Below are positions 18,709-27,729 of a DNA stretch of 47,574 nt, in pieces. Numbering within the stretch: the first letter of the stretch is position 1; every line of letters begins with the position of its first letter. Source of the stretch: Immundisolibacterales bacterium (GTDB taxonomy: Bacteria > Pseudomonadota > Gammaproteobacteria > HK1); the NCBI GenBank assembly GCA_026712715.1, contig JAPOPW010000031.1, positions 1 to 47,574 on the forward strand, read 5' to 3'. The notes below the pieces were generated by a model, which worked only from the letters and a program-made list of their open reading frames with translations, searched no databases and was not told the DNA's origin. The translations under genes and the position numbers were made by a program.

Positions 18709-18929
18709 GGGTTCATCGACTCGGTGGCGGGCCGCCCGCGCCAAGACCGGTCCCCGTCGGGAGGTCCCCCCGGAATGTTAGCTCGCCGTCGTGCGTGCCT
18801 CCACGATTGGGGTCGGTCTGCCGGTCGGCGGGAAGGTGGGAATGGAATGCGCTCGGACAAGCCGAAGGGGCGCGGCCCGGAACATGCGGGGCGCTCTGGG
18901 GGTCCCGGCCCGTTCCGCGAGCCATCCTC

Positions 18930-19736
18930 CTACGAGCCGACGTGTCCGGTGGCGAAGCCGAGTGCGGCGGCGAGGAAGGCCGCGCCGATGAAATGGCGCC
19001 AGAAGCGTGGCCGGGGCAGCAGCTTCTCCAGGGTGACGAGAACCGCGACGGCCGCGACCCAGCGAAGGTCCATGACCGCCACGGCAAACAGCAATCCCAT
19101 GATCGCTACGCAGCAGCCGGCGCAGAACAGCCCGTGGCGAAGGCCCATGACGATCGCGCCGGCGGTGCCGTCGCGCCACTCCGAGAGCACGAACCCGACC
19201 GGGGTTCGGCAGTGCCTGAGGCAGGCGTCCTTGAGCGGCGTCCACTGGTAGAGGCCGGCGGCGGCAAAGAGCGCGGCGGACAGGGCAGGGGAGGCGGACG
19301 CCATCATCGGGGTGAGCAATCGGGTCGCGTCGAGGAGCCAGTGCAGGGCGGTGGCGGCAACGCTGAAGAGCGACCACGCGCCGAGATATCCGAGGAGAAA
19401 CACCGACGTCCGGACGAAGGGATCGCCTTCTTCGCGCCGCCGCCGGTTGATCGCGGCGAAGACGGCGATCATGGGGCTCGCCCCCGGGACCATCATCGCC
19501 ACCATCATCACCGCCCACATCAGCCAGACGAGGACGAGATCGATGCCCGCAAGGGGCGGCCCTGGCATCGCCGTGGCCATCGCGCCCGCGCCGCCGCGCG
19601 CGTCCATCGCCATCATCGTGTCCGCCTGCCAGGCCATGGCGGCCCAGGCGAGCCCGCAGACCGCGACGAGTCCGCCGCCGATCGTCCACTTGTCGCGGGT
19701 GGTCAGACCGGCCGGGATCGGAAACGGCCCGGACAT
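18930..19736 (-). CDS. DUF2182 integral membrane protein
   Basis: This 268-aa protein has about six or seven hydrophobic helices. The MWAVMMVAMMVPGASPM helix rich in Met, the CLRHCRTP motif and the FCAGCC motif are characteristic of DUF2182, a family with predicted metal-binding residues often found beside DUF1326. It begins 42 bp after the DUF1326 gene ends, consistent with one transcript. A role in copper or other metal handling is plausible but not established. Confidence 0.87.
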   Translation of the reverse strand: MSGPFPIPAGLTTRDKWTIGGGLVAVCGLAWAAMAWQADTMMAMDARGGAGAMATAMPGPPLAGIDLVLVWLMWAVMMVAMMVPGASPMIAVFAAINRRRREEGDPFVRTSVFLLGYLGAWSLFSVAATALHWLLDATRLLTPMMASASPALSAALFAAAGLYQWTPLKDACLRHCRTPVGFVLSEWRDGTAGAIVMGLRHGLFCAGCCVAIMGLLFAVAVMDLRWVAAVAVLVTLEKLLPRPRFWRHFIGAAFLAAALGFATGHVGS

Positions 19737-19778
19737 GCGACCCGCCGCGGGCCGGTCGGTCCGTCTCTCCCTGACCGC

Positions 19779-20474
19779 CTATGACAAGGGTTTGCGCCAG
19801 GAGAAGGCGTCGGGACCGGTGAGATCGAATGCGATGTGCTTGGACGAGCGCTTCGACCAGTCCCAGCTTCGGCCGAAGGCGCCGGTGACGATGTTGCGCA
19901 CCGCCTGGCCGACGGTGAGAAACCCCGGGGTCACCTCGGGCCGCGGCGCGTTGTAGATCCGGCACGTGTCGCCTTCCGGCACCATGAACTGCCGAAAGGG
20001 GCCGGCGAGGCCGTCCACCAGGCCGGGCACCTCGACCCGCCATTCCTCCTCGTCGTGGCTCACCTTCATCGGTACGAACTCGACCCCGTCGAGCCGGATG
20101 GTGAGGTCGCGCCAGGCCTTGAAGATTCCGCCCGCCCGGCCGGTGACGATCGTCTCCAGCGCATTGCGCTGCGCAGGGTCGGCGCGGTCGTCGATGAGGA
20201 ATCCGAACTCACGGTTCCGTTCGAGGGCGTTGCCCTCGAACCGGATGATGAGCACGACGGCAAGATCGCCGTCAAGTCGCACGTCCCCGTAGCTTCCCTC
20301 GCGTATCAGCCAGGTCAGCACGCCTTCGCAGTAGCCGAGGGTCGGGTCCGAGCCGAAGTTGCACGGGCAGCCGATGGCGCAGTTGCAAAGATCCCACCAG
20401 TCACCGGCAATCCGCCACCGGACGGGACCGTCGTCTTCACGCCCTGCCGCGGAGGGCTCCGTCGCGTTTCCCAT
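19779..20474 (-). CDS. DUF1326 domain-containing protein
   Basis: This 231-aa soluble protein has the family N-terminus WDLCNCAIGCPCNFGSDP, a dense cysteine cluster (CxCxxxCxC) with another Cys at about residue 50 (GYCEG). The rest is beta-rich. DUF1326 proteins are recurrent neighbours of DUF2182 membrane proteins, as here, so the pair probably works together, perhaps in metal binding. No signal peptide is visible. The gene lies 266 bp downstream of the triple Rid gene, with a repeat array between. Confidence 0.87.
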   Translation of the reverse strand: MGNATEPSAAGREDDGPVRWRIAGDWWDLCNCAIGCPCNFGSDPTLGYCEGVLTWLIREGSYGDVRLDGDLAVVLIIRFEGNALERNREFGFLIDDRADPAQRNALETIVTGRAGGIFKAWRDLTIRLDGVEFVPMKVSHDEEEWRVEVPGLVDGLAGPFRQFMVPEGDTCRIYNAPRPEVTPGFLTVGQAVRNIVTGAFGRSWDWSKRSSKHIAFDLTGPDAFSWRKPLS

Positions 20475-20581
20475 GCCCTGTGTCCTCCCGATGCGGATGG
20501 CGCAATTATGCGCGACCCGGACGGACCGGCCCAGGCCGGCGGGCGGGGCCCGGCCTCCATCGAGCCGGCCGCTCAGGTCCC

Positions 20582-20770
20582 GATGACCGCAACATGTTTC
20601 CGCGCGGGCGACCGGGCCCAGGCTACACCTCCCGGTCCTTGATGACCGCGACCTGTTTCCGAGTTGGCGACCGGGCCCGGGCTACACCTCCCGGTCCTGG
20701 ATGACCGCGACCTGTTTCCGAGTTGGCGACCGGGCCCGGGCTACACCTCCCGGTCCTGGATGACCGCGAC
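20582..20770. repeat. 59-bp tandem repeat array at the 3' end of the triple Rid gene
   Basis: The motif GATGACCGC recurs at 20582, 20641, 20700 and 20759, always 59 bp apart. Each unit contains, on the minus strand, the last nine codons of the Rid gene (VAVIQDREV), its TAG stop and 31 bp of downstream sequence with the palindrome CCGGGCCCGG. The copy next to the gene is nearly identical to its neighbour and the farthest is most diverged, so the array grew by repeated duplication of the gene end. The GC palindromes could act as transcript-end hairpins. Confidence 0.88.
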
Positions 20771-21991
20771 CACGTCGATCTCGACCAGGATTTCGGGGCG
20801 GGCGAAACCGTCGACGATGAGGCCGGTTCCGCACGGGTGGACCCCCTCGAGATGCCGCCCGACCGCGCGGTAGACGTCCTCGCGATGCCCGCGGTGAAGG
20901 ATGTAGGTGTGGATCTTGCAGATGTCGCCGAGGGACGCCCCGGCCTCCTCGAGCAGCACCGCGACCTTCTTCATCGCCTGGTCGGCCTGGGCGGCGGGGT
21001 CCCCCGGGAACGGGAAGTCGCCGTCCAGGGTGGAGCCGGTCTGGCCGCGCAGGTGCACCACGTTGCCGGCCCGGACCGACTGGCAAAACCGCGAACCGAG
21101 CTTCTGGCCGTCCCGGTAGACCTCGTCGGTGTGGAAGCGGCGCAGGCGCTGGTGGGGCGTGCCCCGGTTCCGGATGATCGCCATGTCGATCTCGAACAGG
21201 ATCACCGGGCGGGCGAAGCCTCGCATGACGAGCCCGGTCGAGCAGGGGTGGGTGTCTCCGAAGTGCCGGCCGACGACCTGGTAGCAGGCTTCGCGGTACG
21301 CGCGGTCGCCAATGTAGATCCGGGTCTTCATCACGTCCTCGAACCCGGAACCCGCTTCCTCGAGGAGGGTGCGGGCGTTCTTCATCGCCTGGTCGGCCTG
21401 GGCGGCGGCGTCGGCGACGGTGAAGCCGGTGCCGTGCATGGTCCGGCCGTCGGGCTCGGAGCCGATCATGCCGCGCAGGAAGATCTCGTCGCCGGTGTCG
21501 ACCAGAAAGCAGGAATCGTGGTTTAGCTCGGCTTCGCCGTACCAGTCCCGGGAGTTCATCTTCCGGTACTTCCGGTGCGGGACGGTCTCGGGGATCACTG
21601 CCTCGAGATCGAGCTCCACCTTCAGCTCCGGGAGCGCGAGACCCTTGACGATGAGCCCGGTGCCGACCGTGTGGTTGCCGCGCAGGTGTTCGGCCACCGT
21701 CCGATAGACCGGCAAGCGGTACCCCGGATCGGTCAGATAGGTGGTGACCATGGTGACGTGGTCGAGGCTCGACCCCGCCTCCTCGAGCAGCACCCGCGCG
21801 TTTTCCATCGCCTGGTGGGCCTGGGCCGCCGGGTCGGCCGGGTCGCGCAGCTTTTGGTCGAGATCGAGCCCGGTCTGGCCCCGCAGGTAGATGCGGTTGC
21901 CGGCCTTGACGGCCATGCACATGTCGTTGTCGTGACGCCCGCCCGGATACACGTCGCGGGTGTTGAACTTGCGGAATCGTTGCAGCTTCAT
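20741..21991 (-). CDS. Three-domain Rid (YjgF/YER057c/UK114) protein
   Basis: This 416-aa protein consists of three consecutive Rid domains at about 1-135, 136-278 and 279-416. Each has the repeated LRGQTG/LRGMIG strand, a DPAAQA(H/D)QAM helix, LLEEAG, and a closing VEIDV-like strand. Canonical RidA is a single 125-130-aa domain forming trimers, so this chain could fold as one pseudo-trimer. The arginine used for imine hydrolysis in RidA is replaced in all three (VGTGL 109-113, STGL 251-254, GTGL 388-391). Many domain residues stay similar, so function is probably altered rather than lost. The ATG at 21991 follows GGAGAG. Confidence 0.93.
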   Translation of the reverse strand: MKLQRFRKFNTRDVYPGGRHDNDMCMAVKAGNRIYLRGQTGLDLDQKLRDPADPAAQAHQAMENARVLLEEAGSSLDHVTMVTTYLTDPGYRLPVYRTVAEHLRGNHTVGTGLIVKGLALPELKVELDLEAVIPETVPHRKYRKMNSRDWYGEAELNHDSCFLVDTGDEIFLRGMIGSEPDGRTMHGTGFTVADAAAQADQAMKNARTLLEEAGSGFEDVMKTRIYIGDRAYREACYQVVGRHFGDTHPCSTGLVMRGFARPVILFEIDMAIIRNRGTPHQRLRRFHTDEVYRDGQKLGSRFCQSVRAGNVVHLRGQTGSTLDGDFPFPGDPAAQADQAMKKVAVLLEEAGASLGDICKIHTYILHRGHREDVYRAVGRHLEGVHPCGTGLIVDGFARPEILVEIDVVAVIQDREV

Positions 21992-22324
21992 CCTGGCACT
22001 CTCCGTTTCGGCGGGTCCCGGCTCGCGGTTGGAGTGTCGCTCCGGTCGAGAGTCGAAGGGTAGAGAAGAGCGTCCGTGGACGGAATGGGGCAGCCGGCGC
22101 CCCAATCGTGCCTGGTTCACCCTGAAACGCGGTCGGACCCCGAACCTGGAACGGGGCTCGGCCCGCGAATTCGTGAAACAGGGGGGCGAAGCGGGGGTCG
22201 GACCTCGGATTCGAACCCGGGACTTCGAACCCCGCTTCGGAGGAGCTTGCCTGCACCTTGCGGGCCGCCCCCTTGCCCGGCGGGGAGCTCGGCCCCACAA
22301 TGGGCGGTCGCCTTGGCCACCTGC
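21992..22324. other. Intergenic region between divergent rid and ABC exporter genes
   Basis: This 333-bp stretch must hold the promoters of the two divergent units. It contains two T-loop-like boxes (around 22204-22228) resembling a minus-strand tRNA end, but no matching acceptor, D or anticodon arms. No convincing gene or clear -35/-10 pair is seen. Confidence 0.4.
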
Positions 22325-24262
22325 ATGTCTTCGTCCGAACCCGCCGCTTTCCCCACCCCCGACCGAACGCTCGCTCTCGTTCCCGACTCGGTGCGCACGC
22401 CCCGCGCCGCGGTCGCGTTCGATGCAGGGGTGCTGCTCCGGATCACGCGCATGGCCCTCGCCCATCCGTGGCGGATGGCCCTCGGCGTGGGTGCCACGGT
22501 GCTCGCAGGCGTAGCGCAGCTCTTCATCCCGCAGCTCATCGGCGAGGCCGTCGACCATGCACAGGGACTGCTCGCGGGGGTAGGGGACGACGCCGCGGCC
22601 CGCACCGCGCTGGTCCATGCCGCGTCCCTCATCCTCGCCGCCTCGGTCCTTCGCGGACTCTTCACGATGATGCAGAACTACCAGGGGGAGGCGCTCGGCC
22701 AGCTCATCGGCTACCGGATGCGCCTCGACCTCTACGCGAAGGTGCAGGCCCTCTCGTTCAGCTACCACGACCGGGTGCACACCGGCGACCTCATGACCCG
22801 GGGCATCCTCGACGTCGAGGGCACCAAGCTGTGGGTGAGCACGGGGGTGCAGCGCACGATCCTGCTCGCGATCCTGGTGGGGGGCGGGGCGTGGCTGCTC
22901 ATGTCGATCGACTGGCTGCTCGGGTGCCTCGCGCTTGGCTTCGCGCCCTTCGTCGCCGTCGGCGCATCGCTCGCCCGGCTGCGGCTGCGCGTCCTGTGGG
23001 TTGCGCTGCAGGAGGAGCTTGCGGTGCTCACCCGGGTGATGGAGGAGAACCTCGGCGGCATCCGCGTCGTGCGCGCCTTCGTGTCCCAGCGCTTCGAGAT
23101 GGCCCGGTTCGACACGATCTCCGGTCGCGCGCTCCGCCTGGCGCACCGGCGCATCGACCTCTTCGTGAAGAGCACCACGACGATGACCTTCGCGTACTTC
23201 GTCTCGATGGGCCTCGTGCTGTGGGCCGGCGGCGAGATGGTGATGGCGAAGGAGCTGACGATCGGAGAGCTGGCTTCCTTCCTCGCCTTCATGGCCATCC
23301 TCCAGATGCCGGTGCGCCAGATCGCGTGGACGGTGAACTCGGTGGCGCGGACCTCGACCTGCGGCGGGCGCCTGTTCGAGGTGCTCGACCTCGAGCCGGA
23401 GATCCGGGATCGCCCGGATGCGCGCGATCTCGAGATCCGGAACGGGACGGTCCGTTTCGAGAACGTGTCCTTCCGCTACCGGAAGGAGGGCAAGGGTCCG
23501 CCGGTGCTCGAGGACGTGAGCTTCGAGGTTCGCCCCGGGCGGGTCACCGGAATCGTGGGCCCGCCCGGGAGCGGGAAGTCGACGATCGCCCACCTCCTGC
23601 CCCGCTACTACGACGTCGACGACGGGAGGGTCACCATCGACGGCCAGGACGTGCGGGAGGTGACTCTGGCTTCCCTTCGCCGCTGCGTGAGCGTGGTGCA
23701 GCAGGATCCCTTCCTGTTCACGGCCGCGATCGACAACAACGTGAACTACGGCGACCCGTGGGCGGAGCGGAGCACGGTCCGGCGGGCCACCGAGGCGGCG
23801 CAGCTCAACAAGTACGTGGATCAGTTGCCGGAAGGTTACGAGACCCTGGTCGGAGAACGCGGGGTCTCGCTTTCCGGTGGCCAGCGCCAGCGCCTCGCGA
23901 TCGCGCGGAGCGTGCTCCCCACCTCCAGCGTCATCGTCTTCGACGATTCCACCGCCGCGGTCGACGCCGCGACCGAGCGCCAGATCCACGAGGCGCTCGC
24001 CGACGTGACCCGCGACCGCGCGATCATCGTCATCGCGCATCGTCTGTCCTCGGTGATGTACGCCGACGAGATCCTCTTTCTGGACGAGGGCCGCATCGTC
24101 GAGCGCGGCGCCCACGACGTCCTGGTCGCGCTCGGCGGGCGCTACGCGGCGCTCTACGCGCTCCAGACCCGGATGAGCGAGGGCGGCGAACCGGAGGCGG
24201 AAAAGGAAGCGCGAGGGGAAGGGGAAGCGGGGACGGACGAGGAAGAGGAGCGGGGCGGATGA
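22325..24262 (+). CDS. ABC exporter half-transporter A (degenerate ATP site)
   Basis: This 645-aa protein has an N-terminal six-helix exporter domain (about 40-340) and a C-terminal ATPase. Walker A GPPGSGKST is at 412-420 and signature LSGGQ near 516. The Walker B segment reads VIVFDDS, so the catalytic glutamate is an aspartate (541). That substitution marks the inactive site of heterodimeric exporters such as TM287/288. A charged acidic tail rich in Glu and Gly ends the protein. The ATG of partner B overlaps its stop. The start at 22325 was chosen as the nearest ATG before the conserved region. Confidence 0.9.
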   Translation: MSSSEPAAFPTPDRTLALVPDSVRTPRAAVAFDAGVLLRITRMALAHPWRMALGVGATVLAGVAQLFIPQLIGEAVDHAQGLLAGVGDDAAARTALVHAASLILAASVLRGLFTMMQNYQGEALGQLIGYRMRLDLYAKVQALSFSYHDRVHTGDLMTRGILDVEGTKLWVSTGVQRTILLAILVGGGAWLLMSIDWLLGCLALGFAPFVAVGASLARLRLRVLWVALQEELAVLTRVMEENLGGIRVVRAFVSQRFEMARFDTISGRALRLAHRRIDLFVKSTTTMTFAYFVSMGLVLWAGGEMVMAKELTIGELASFLAFMAILQMPVRQIAWTVNSVARTSTCGGRLFEVLDLEPEIRDRPDARDLEIRNGTVRFENVSFRYRKEGKGPPVLEDVSFEVRPGRVTGIVGPPGSGKSTIAHLLPRYYDVDDGRVTIDGQDVREVTLASLRRCVSVVQQDPFLFTAAIDNNVNYGDPWAERSTVRRATEAAQLNKYVDQLPEGYETLVGERGVSLSGGQRQRLAIARSVLPTSSVIVFDDSTAAVDAATERQIHEALADVTRDRAIIVIAHRLSSVMYADEILFLDEGRIVERGAHDVLVALGGRYAALYALQTRMSEGGEPEAEKEARGEGEAGTDEEEERGG

Positions 24263-26145
24263 AGGCGGCGGCGGAAGCGAATCCCGCGCTCCGGCCCCCG
24301 CGGGCGGTGGTCGGCTCGCAGATCTCCTTCGAGGAGGAGATGTTCGGCGCCGCCTTCGACGGAGGGGTGGTGCGACGCTTCTGGGGTTTCGTGGCTCCCT
24401 ATCGCCGGCAGGTCTGGATCGGGGTCGCCGCGGTGCTCGTCTTCACCCTCACCCAGGTCGCGATCCCGCTCGTGCTGCGCTACGCGATCGACGATGCGAT
24501 CGTGGCCGGCGAGTCCGGCGCCGACGCGCTGCGCTTCATCGTCATCGGGTTCTTCGCCGTCGTCGGGCTCAACTACGCCACCAACTTCGTACAGGAGCTC
24601 GTCGTCGGACGGATCTCGGGAAGTGTGCTCTTCGGGCTGCGGCGCGCGATGTACCGCCACCTGCAGCACGTCTCCCTCTCCTTCATGGACCGCACCGAGG
24701 TAGGGCGGCTCATGTCCCGGCTCCAGGGCGACGTCAATGCGCTCCAGGAATTTCTGGAAACCTCCATCTTCGCGATCGGCGACTTCGTGCTCCTCATCGG
24801 CATCGTCACCGTGCTGCTCGCGCTCGACCTCGAGCTCGGTCTGCTCACCCTCTCGGTGCTGCCGGTCCTCGTCGTGGTGCGCATCGTGTGGCTGCCCCGG
24901 GCCCGGCGGGCCTTTCTTCGGGCGCGCGAGACGAGCTCGATCGTGAACGGCGCGCTCGCGGAGAACGTGCACGGCATACGGACCATCCAGGAGATGGGCA
25001 GGGAAGCGGTCAACTTCGAGCTCTTCGACGAAAAGGCGAAGGACAATCTGCACGCCCACCTTCGCGGGTCGAAGTTCTCGAGCGTCATGATCCCCATCGT
25101 CGACACCCTGACCGGCATCGCGATGGCGGTGGTGATCGTGGTCGGGGGCGGCATGGTGCTCGGACAGGAACTCGAGCTCGGGGTGATGGTGGCGTTCCTG
25201 TTCTACGTGCAGCGATTCTTCGATCCCATCCGTTCGCTCACCATCCAGTACAGCATCATGCAGCGGGCGATGGCGGCGGGGCAGCGCATCTTCGAAGTGC
25301 TCGACGTGCCCGTCGAAGTGCGCGAACGGCCCGATGCGGTCCCGCTGCCGCGCGAGGCGCGCGCCGTCGAGCTCGACGACGTGACCTTCGGCTACGCCGC
25401 CGGACATCCGGTGCTGCGGAACGTGAGCCTGCGGGTCGAGCCGGGGGAGACGGTAGCGCTGGTGGGACCGACCGGCTCGGGAAAGACGAGCATCACCGCT
25501 CTCATCCACCGCTTCTACGACGTGTGGAGCGGGGCGGTGCGAATCGGCGGACACGACGTGCGCGACGTTCGCGAGAGCGACATCGGGGCGCACGTCGCGA
25601 TGGTCCTGCAGGAGCCCTTCCTCTTCACCGGCAGCGTCTACGACAACATTCGCTACAACAAGGCGGACGCCGCCCGGGCGGAAGTGGAGGCGGCGGCGCG
25701 CGCGGTCGGCGCCCACGACTTCATCGGACGGCTCCCCGAGGGCTACGACACGGTGCTCGACCAGCGAGGCGGAAACCTCTCGCTCGGCCAGCGCCAGCTT
25801 CTGAGCTTCGCCCGCGCCCTCGTCGCCGACGCCCCCATCCTGGTGCTGGACGAGGCGACGGCCAACGTCGACAGCTACACCGAGCGCCAGATCCAGCGCG
25901 CGCTCGCCCGTCTGCTCGAAGGGCGGACCGCCATCGTCATCGCTCACCGTCTCGCCACGATCCGGGGCGCGGACCGCATCCTCGTGCTGCGCGACGGAGA
26001 GCTCGTGGAGCAGGGCACCCACGACGCGCTCGTCGCGCGGGACGGGCTCTACGCGCGCCTCTACCGCCTCAACCACGCCTCCTTCGACGACCTCGCGGCC
26101 GGGGAGGGGGAGGGCGGCGACGCGCACCCGGCGCCCGAGACCTGA
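24259..26145 (+). CDS. ABC exporter half-transporter B (active ATP site)
   Basis: This 628-aa half-transporter has six membrane helices (about 45-340) and an ATPase with Walker A GPTGSGKTS (403-411) and an intact Walker B LVLDEAT with Glu532. Its signature is LSLGQ (507-511) rather than LSGGQ, which would face the degenerate Walker site of partner A, while its own Walker motifs face A's normal LSGGQ. This is the expected asymmetry of a heterodimer. The start overlaps A's stop by 4 bp. Substrates may be lipids or drugs. Confidence 0.93.
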   Translation: MKAAAEANPALRPPRAVVGSQISFEEEMFGAAFDGGVVRRFWGFVAPYRRQVWIGVAAVLVFTLTQVAIPLVLRYAIDDAIVAGESGADALRFIVIGFFAVVGLNYATNFVQELVVGRISGSVLFGLRRAMYRHLQHVSLSFMDRTEVGRLMSRLQGDVNALQEFLETSIFAIGDFVLLIGIVTVLLALDLELGLLTLSVLPVLVVVRIVWLPRARRAFLRARETSSIVNGALAENVHGIRTIQEMGREAVNFELFDEKAKDNLHAHLRGSKFSSVMIPIVDTLTGIAMAVVIVVGGGMVLGQELELGVMVAFLFYVQRFFDPIRSLTIQYSIMQRAMAAGQRIFEVLDVPVEVRERPDAVPLPREARAVELDDVTFGYAAGHPVLRNVSLRVEPGETVALVGPTGSGKTSITALIHRFYDVWSGAVRIGGHDVRDVRESDIGAHVAMVLQEPFLFTGSVYDNIRYNKADAARAEVEAAARAVGAHDFIGRLPEGYDTVLDQRGGNLSLGQRQLLSFARALVADAPILVLDEATANVDSYTERQIQRALARLLEGRTAIVIAHRLATIRGADRILVLRDGELVEQGTHDALVARDGLYARLYRLNHASFDDLAAGEGEGGDAHPAPET

Positions 26146-26165
26146 GGCGCGACGACGCCTTTCTA
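26145..26165. terminator. Weak hairpin between convergent exporter and peptidase genes
   Basis: AGGCG (26145-26149) pairs with CGCCT (26156-26160) around a six-base loop and is followed by TTCTA. It lies in the 29-bp gap between two convergent genes, where a terminator is expected, but the stem is short and the T-run poor. Confidence 0.3.
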
Positions 26166-26174
26166 AAGAGGCCG

Positions 26175-27335
26175 TCAGGCCGGCTCGTCGGGTACGTCCA
26201 GGGACGCCAGCAGCCCCGCAAGCAGGCGGGCCCTCGGGACCAGCGACGAATACAGGATGTACTCGTCGTGCGTATGGGCGCCGTCGCCGCAGGGCCCCAG
26301 GCCGTCGAGCGTGGCGAGGCCCAGGGCGCCGGTGAAATTGCCGTCGCTTCCGCCGCCGAAGCTGCCATGGCCGGGGTTGAAGCCGATTTCCCCGGCAATC
26401 GACTCGGCCCGGGAGTAGAGGTCCATCACCTTGGAATGAGGCGCGAAGACCGGCCGAAGAGGGCCGACCTCGACGGCCACGCTGACGTCTGGATTGATGG
26501 GCTCGAGCCCCACCATCGCGGCGGTGATTCGTTCGATGTCCTCTTGCGCGGGCAGCACGGCCAGCACTTCCGCCTCGCACTCGATCGGCACGACGTTGAC
26601 GAACGTGCCGCCGTGGACGATGCCGACGCTCAAGGTCACTCCGGCCTCGTGGTCGGTCATGCCCTCGATGGCAAGGATCTGTTCGGCCATCTCCCGGATT
26701 GCGCTCCGCCCCCGAGCGAGCGTCGAGCCGGCGTGGGAAGGGCGGCCGCGAACCCTCACCCGGAAGCGTGCGATGGCATGACGCCCCGTCACCAGCTTGC
26801 CTTCCTTGGCGGGCTCCGGCACCAGGACGTAGTGGTGGCGTTTCGCCTCCGCTTCGATGCGGCTCCGGGTGGTGGGACTCCCGACTTCCTCGTTCGGGAT
26901 GAACATGAAGGTCACCGGCAGATTCGGCGTGCGCCCCGCCCGCAGAAGCTGTTTCAGCGCGTAGCAGGCGGAATACATCCCGCCCTTCATGTCGTAGATC
27001 CCGGGCCCGTAGACCCGGTCACCCTCTCGCCGGAAGGGCAGCTCGCGTTCGAGCGTCCCGACCGCATGCACGGTGTCGAGGTGGCCGAGCACGAGGATGC
27101 CGGGGCCCTCCGACTCTCCCGGAATCCGCGCGGTGAGAAGGTCCCCGTAGCCTTCGCCGCCCGATTCGCGCTCGATGGCGGCGCCGGCGGAGACCATCTC
27201 CCGCTCCGCGAGGTCCATGACGCGGTTGACTCCGTCGGGGACGTTGGTGGGACTCTCGACGAAGACCCAGGTCCGAATGCCCTCGAGAATCTCGTCGGCG
27301 TCGTACGCGGGCCGGTTGCGTCGCGGGTTGCTCAT
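26175..27335 (-). CDS. M20-family metallopeptidase (glutamate carboxypeptidase/ArgE-like)
   Basis: This 386-aa zinc peptidase or deacylase has the family ligands in order: LGHLDTVH (His and catalytic Asp), YGPGIYDMKGG (bridging Asp), NEEVGS (catalytic Glu-Glu) and a C-terminal HTHDEY. The dimerisation domain lies between, with GRPSHAGS. There is no signal peptide, so it acts in the cytoplasm, probably cleaving an N-acyl amino acid or dipeptide. Its ATG at 27335 overlaps the stop of the nucleoside hydrolase remnant (ATGA), so it was once the second gene of that operon. Confidence 0.9.
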   Translation of the reverse strand: MSNPRRNRPAYDADEILEGIRTWVFVESPTNVPDGVNRVMDLAEREMVSAGAAIERESGGEGYGDLLTARIPGESEGPGILVLGHLDTVHAVGTLERELPFRREGDRVYGPGIYDMKGGMYSACYALKQLLRAGRTPNLPVTFMFIPNEEVGSPTTRSRIEAEAKRHHYVLVPEPAKEGKLVTGRHAIARFRVRVRGRPSHAGSTLARGRSAIREMAEQILAIEGMTDHEAGVTLSVGIVHGGTFVNVVPIECEAEVLAVLPAQEDIERITAAMVGLEPINPDVSVAVEVGPLRPVFAPHSKVMDLYSRAESIAGEIGFNPGHGSFGGGSDGNFTGALGLATLDGLGPCGDGAHTHDEYILYSSLVPRARLLAGLLASLDVPDEPA

Positions 27336-27580
27336 GGAAAGCTCGCCAGTACGGAGATGAACCGTTTCCAGAATCGCTCGGGGTCCACGGCGACTGCGAC
27401 CTCGGCGTTCGGGTCTCCGAGCGGAGCGCGTTGCCGGACCATGCCGGCGGACTCCGTCGACAGATGACGATGGTCGCACACCGTCATGACGTAGGTGTGT
27501 TCTCCCGCGAGCTCGATTTCGACCTGCATGGGCTCGAAGCGCAGCACCTGCGGATCGTCCAGCGCGGATACGGTATTGGG
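27332..27580 (-). pseudogene. C-terminal remnant of an inosine-uridine nucleoside hydrolase
   Basis: The open frame ends in a segment like the C-terminus of ribonucleoside hydrolases: DPQVLRFEP, VEIELAGEHTYVMTVCDHR, then VAVDPERFWKRFISVL. Only about 80 of the usual 310 residues remain; the N-terminal DxDxxxDD calcium site is gone. Upstream similarity ends where the HigBA region begins, so the gene seems to have lost its front at that junction. The frame continues to about 27700 but without recognisable homology. Confidence 0.6.
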
Positions 27581-27729
27581 TACTTGCTTTGGCGCGGTAC
27601 TTCGGGCGACTACGGGTGACCCTGTGGGGCCATGGAGCCCGAGGAGCCGCGTCCTCCGCGGCCACCGACCGCGCTGCCGGGCGAGGATTGGCGATTGCAA
27701 CGCGGGACGTTACACACGATGATCGGTCA

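Noticed and set aside
20582..20770. CRISPR array
   Set aside because: The 59-bp units are head-to-tail copies of a gene end with no variable spacers, and no cas genes are nearby.
22195..22270. tRNA-like T-loop boxes on the minus strand
   Set aside because: Two GTTCGAA-type boxes occur, but the T stem is mispaired and no acceptor, D-arm or anticodon arm of the right size can be drawn.
24154..26580. 808-codon minus-strand open frame over the ABC exporter
   Set aside because: It is antisense to clear ABC motifs, has low-complexity acidic/His-rich composition and no domain; a high-GC shadow frame.
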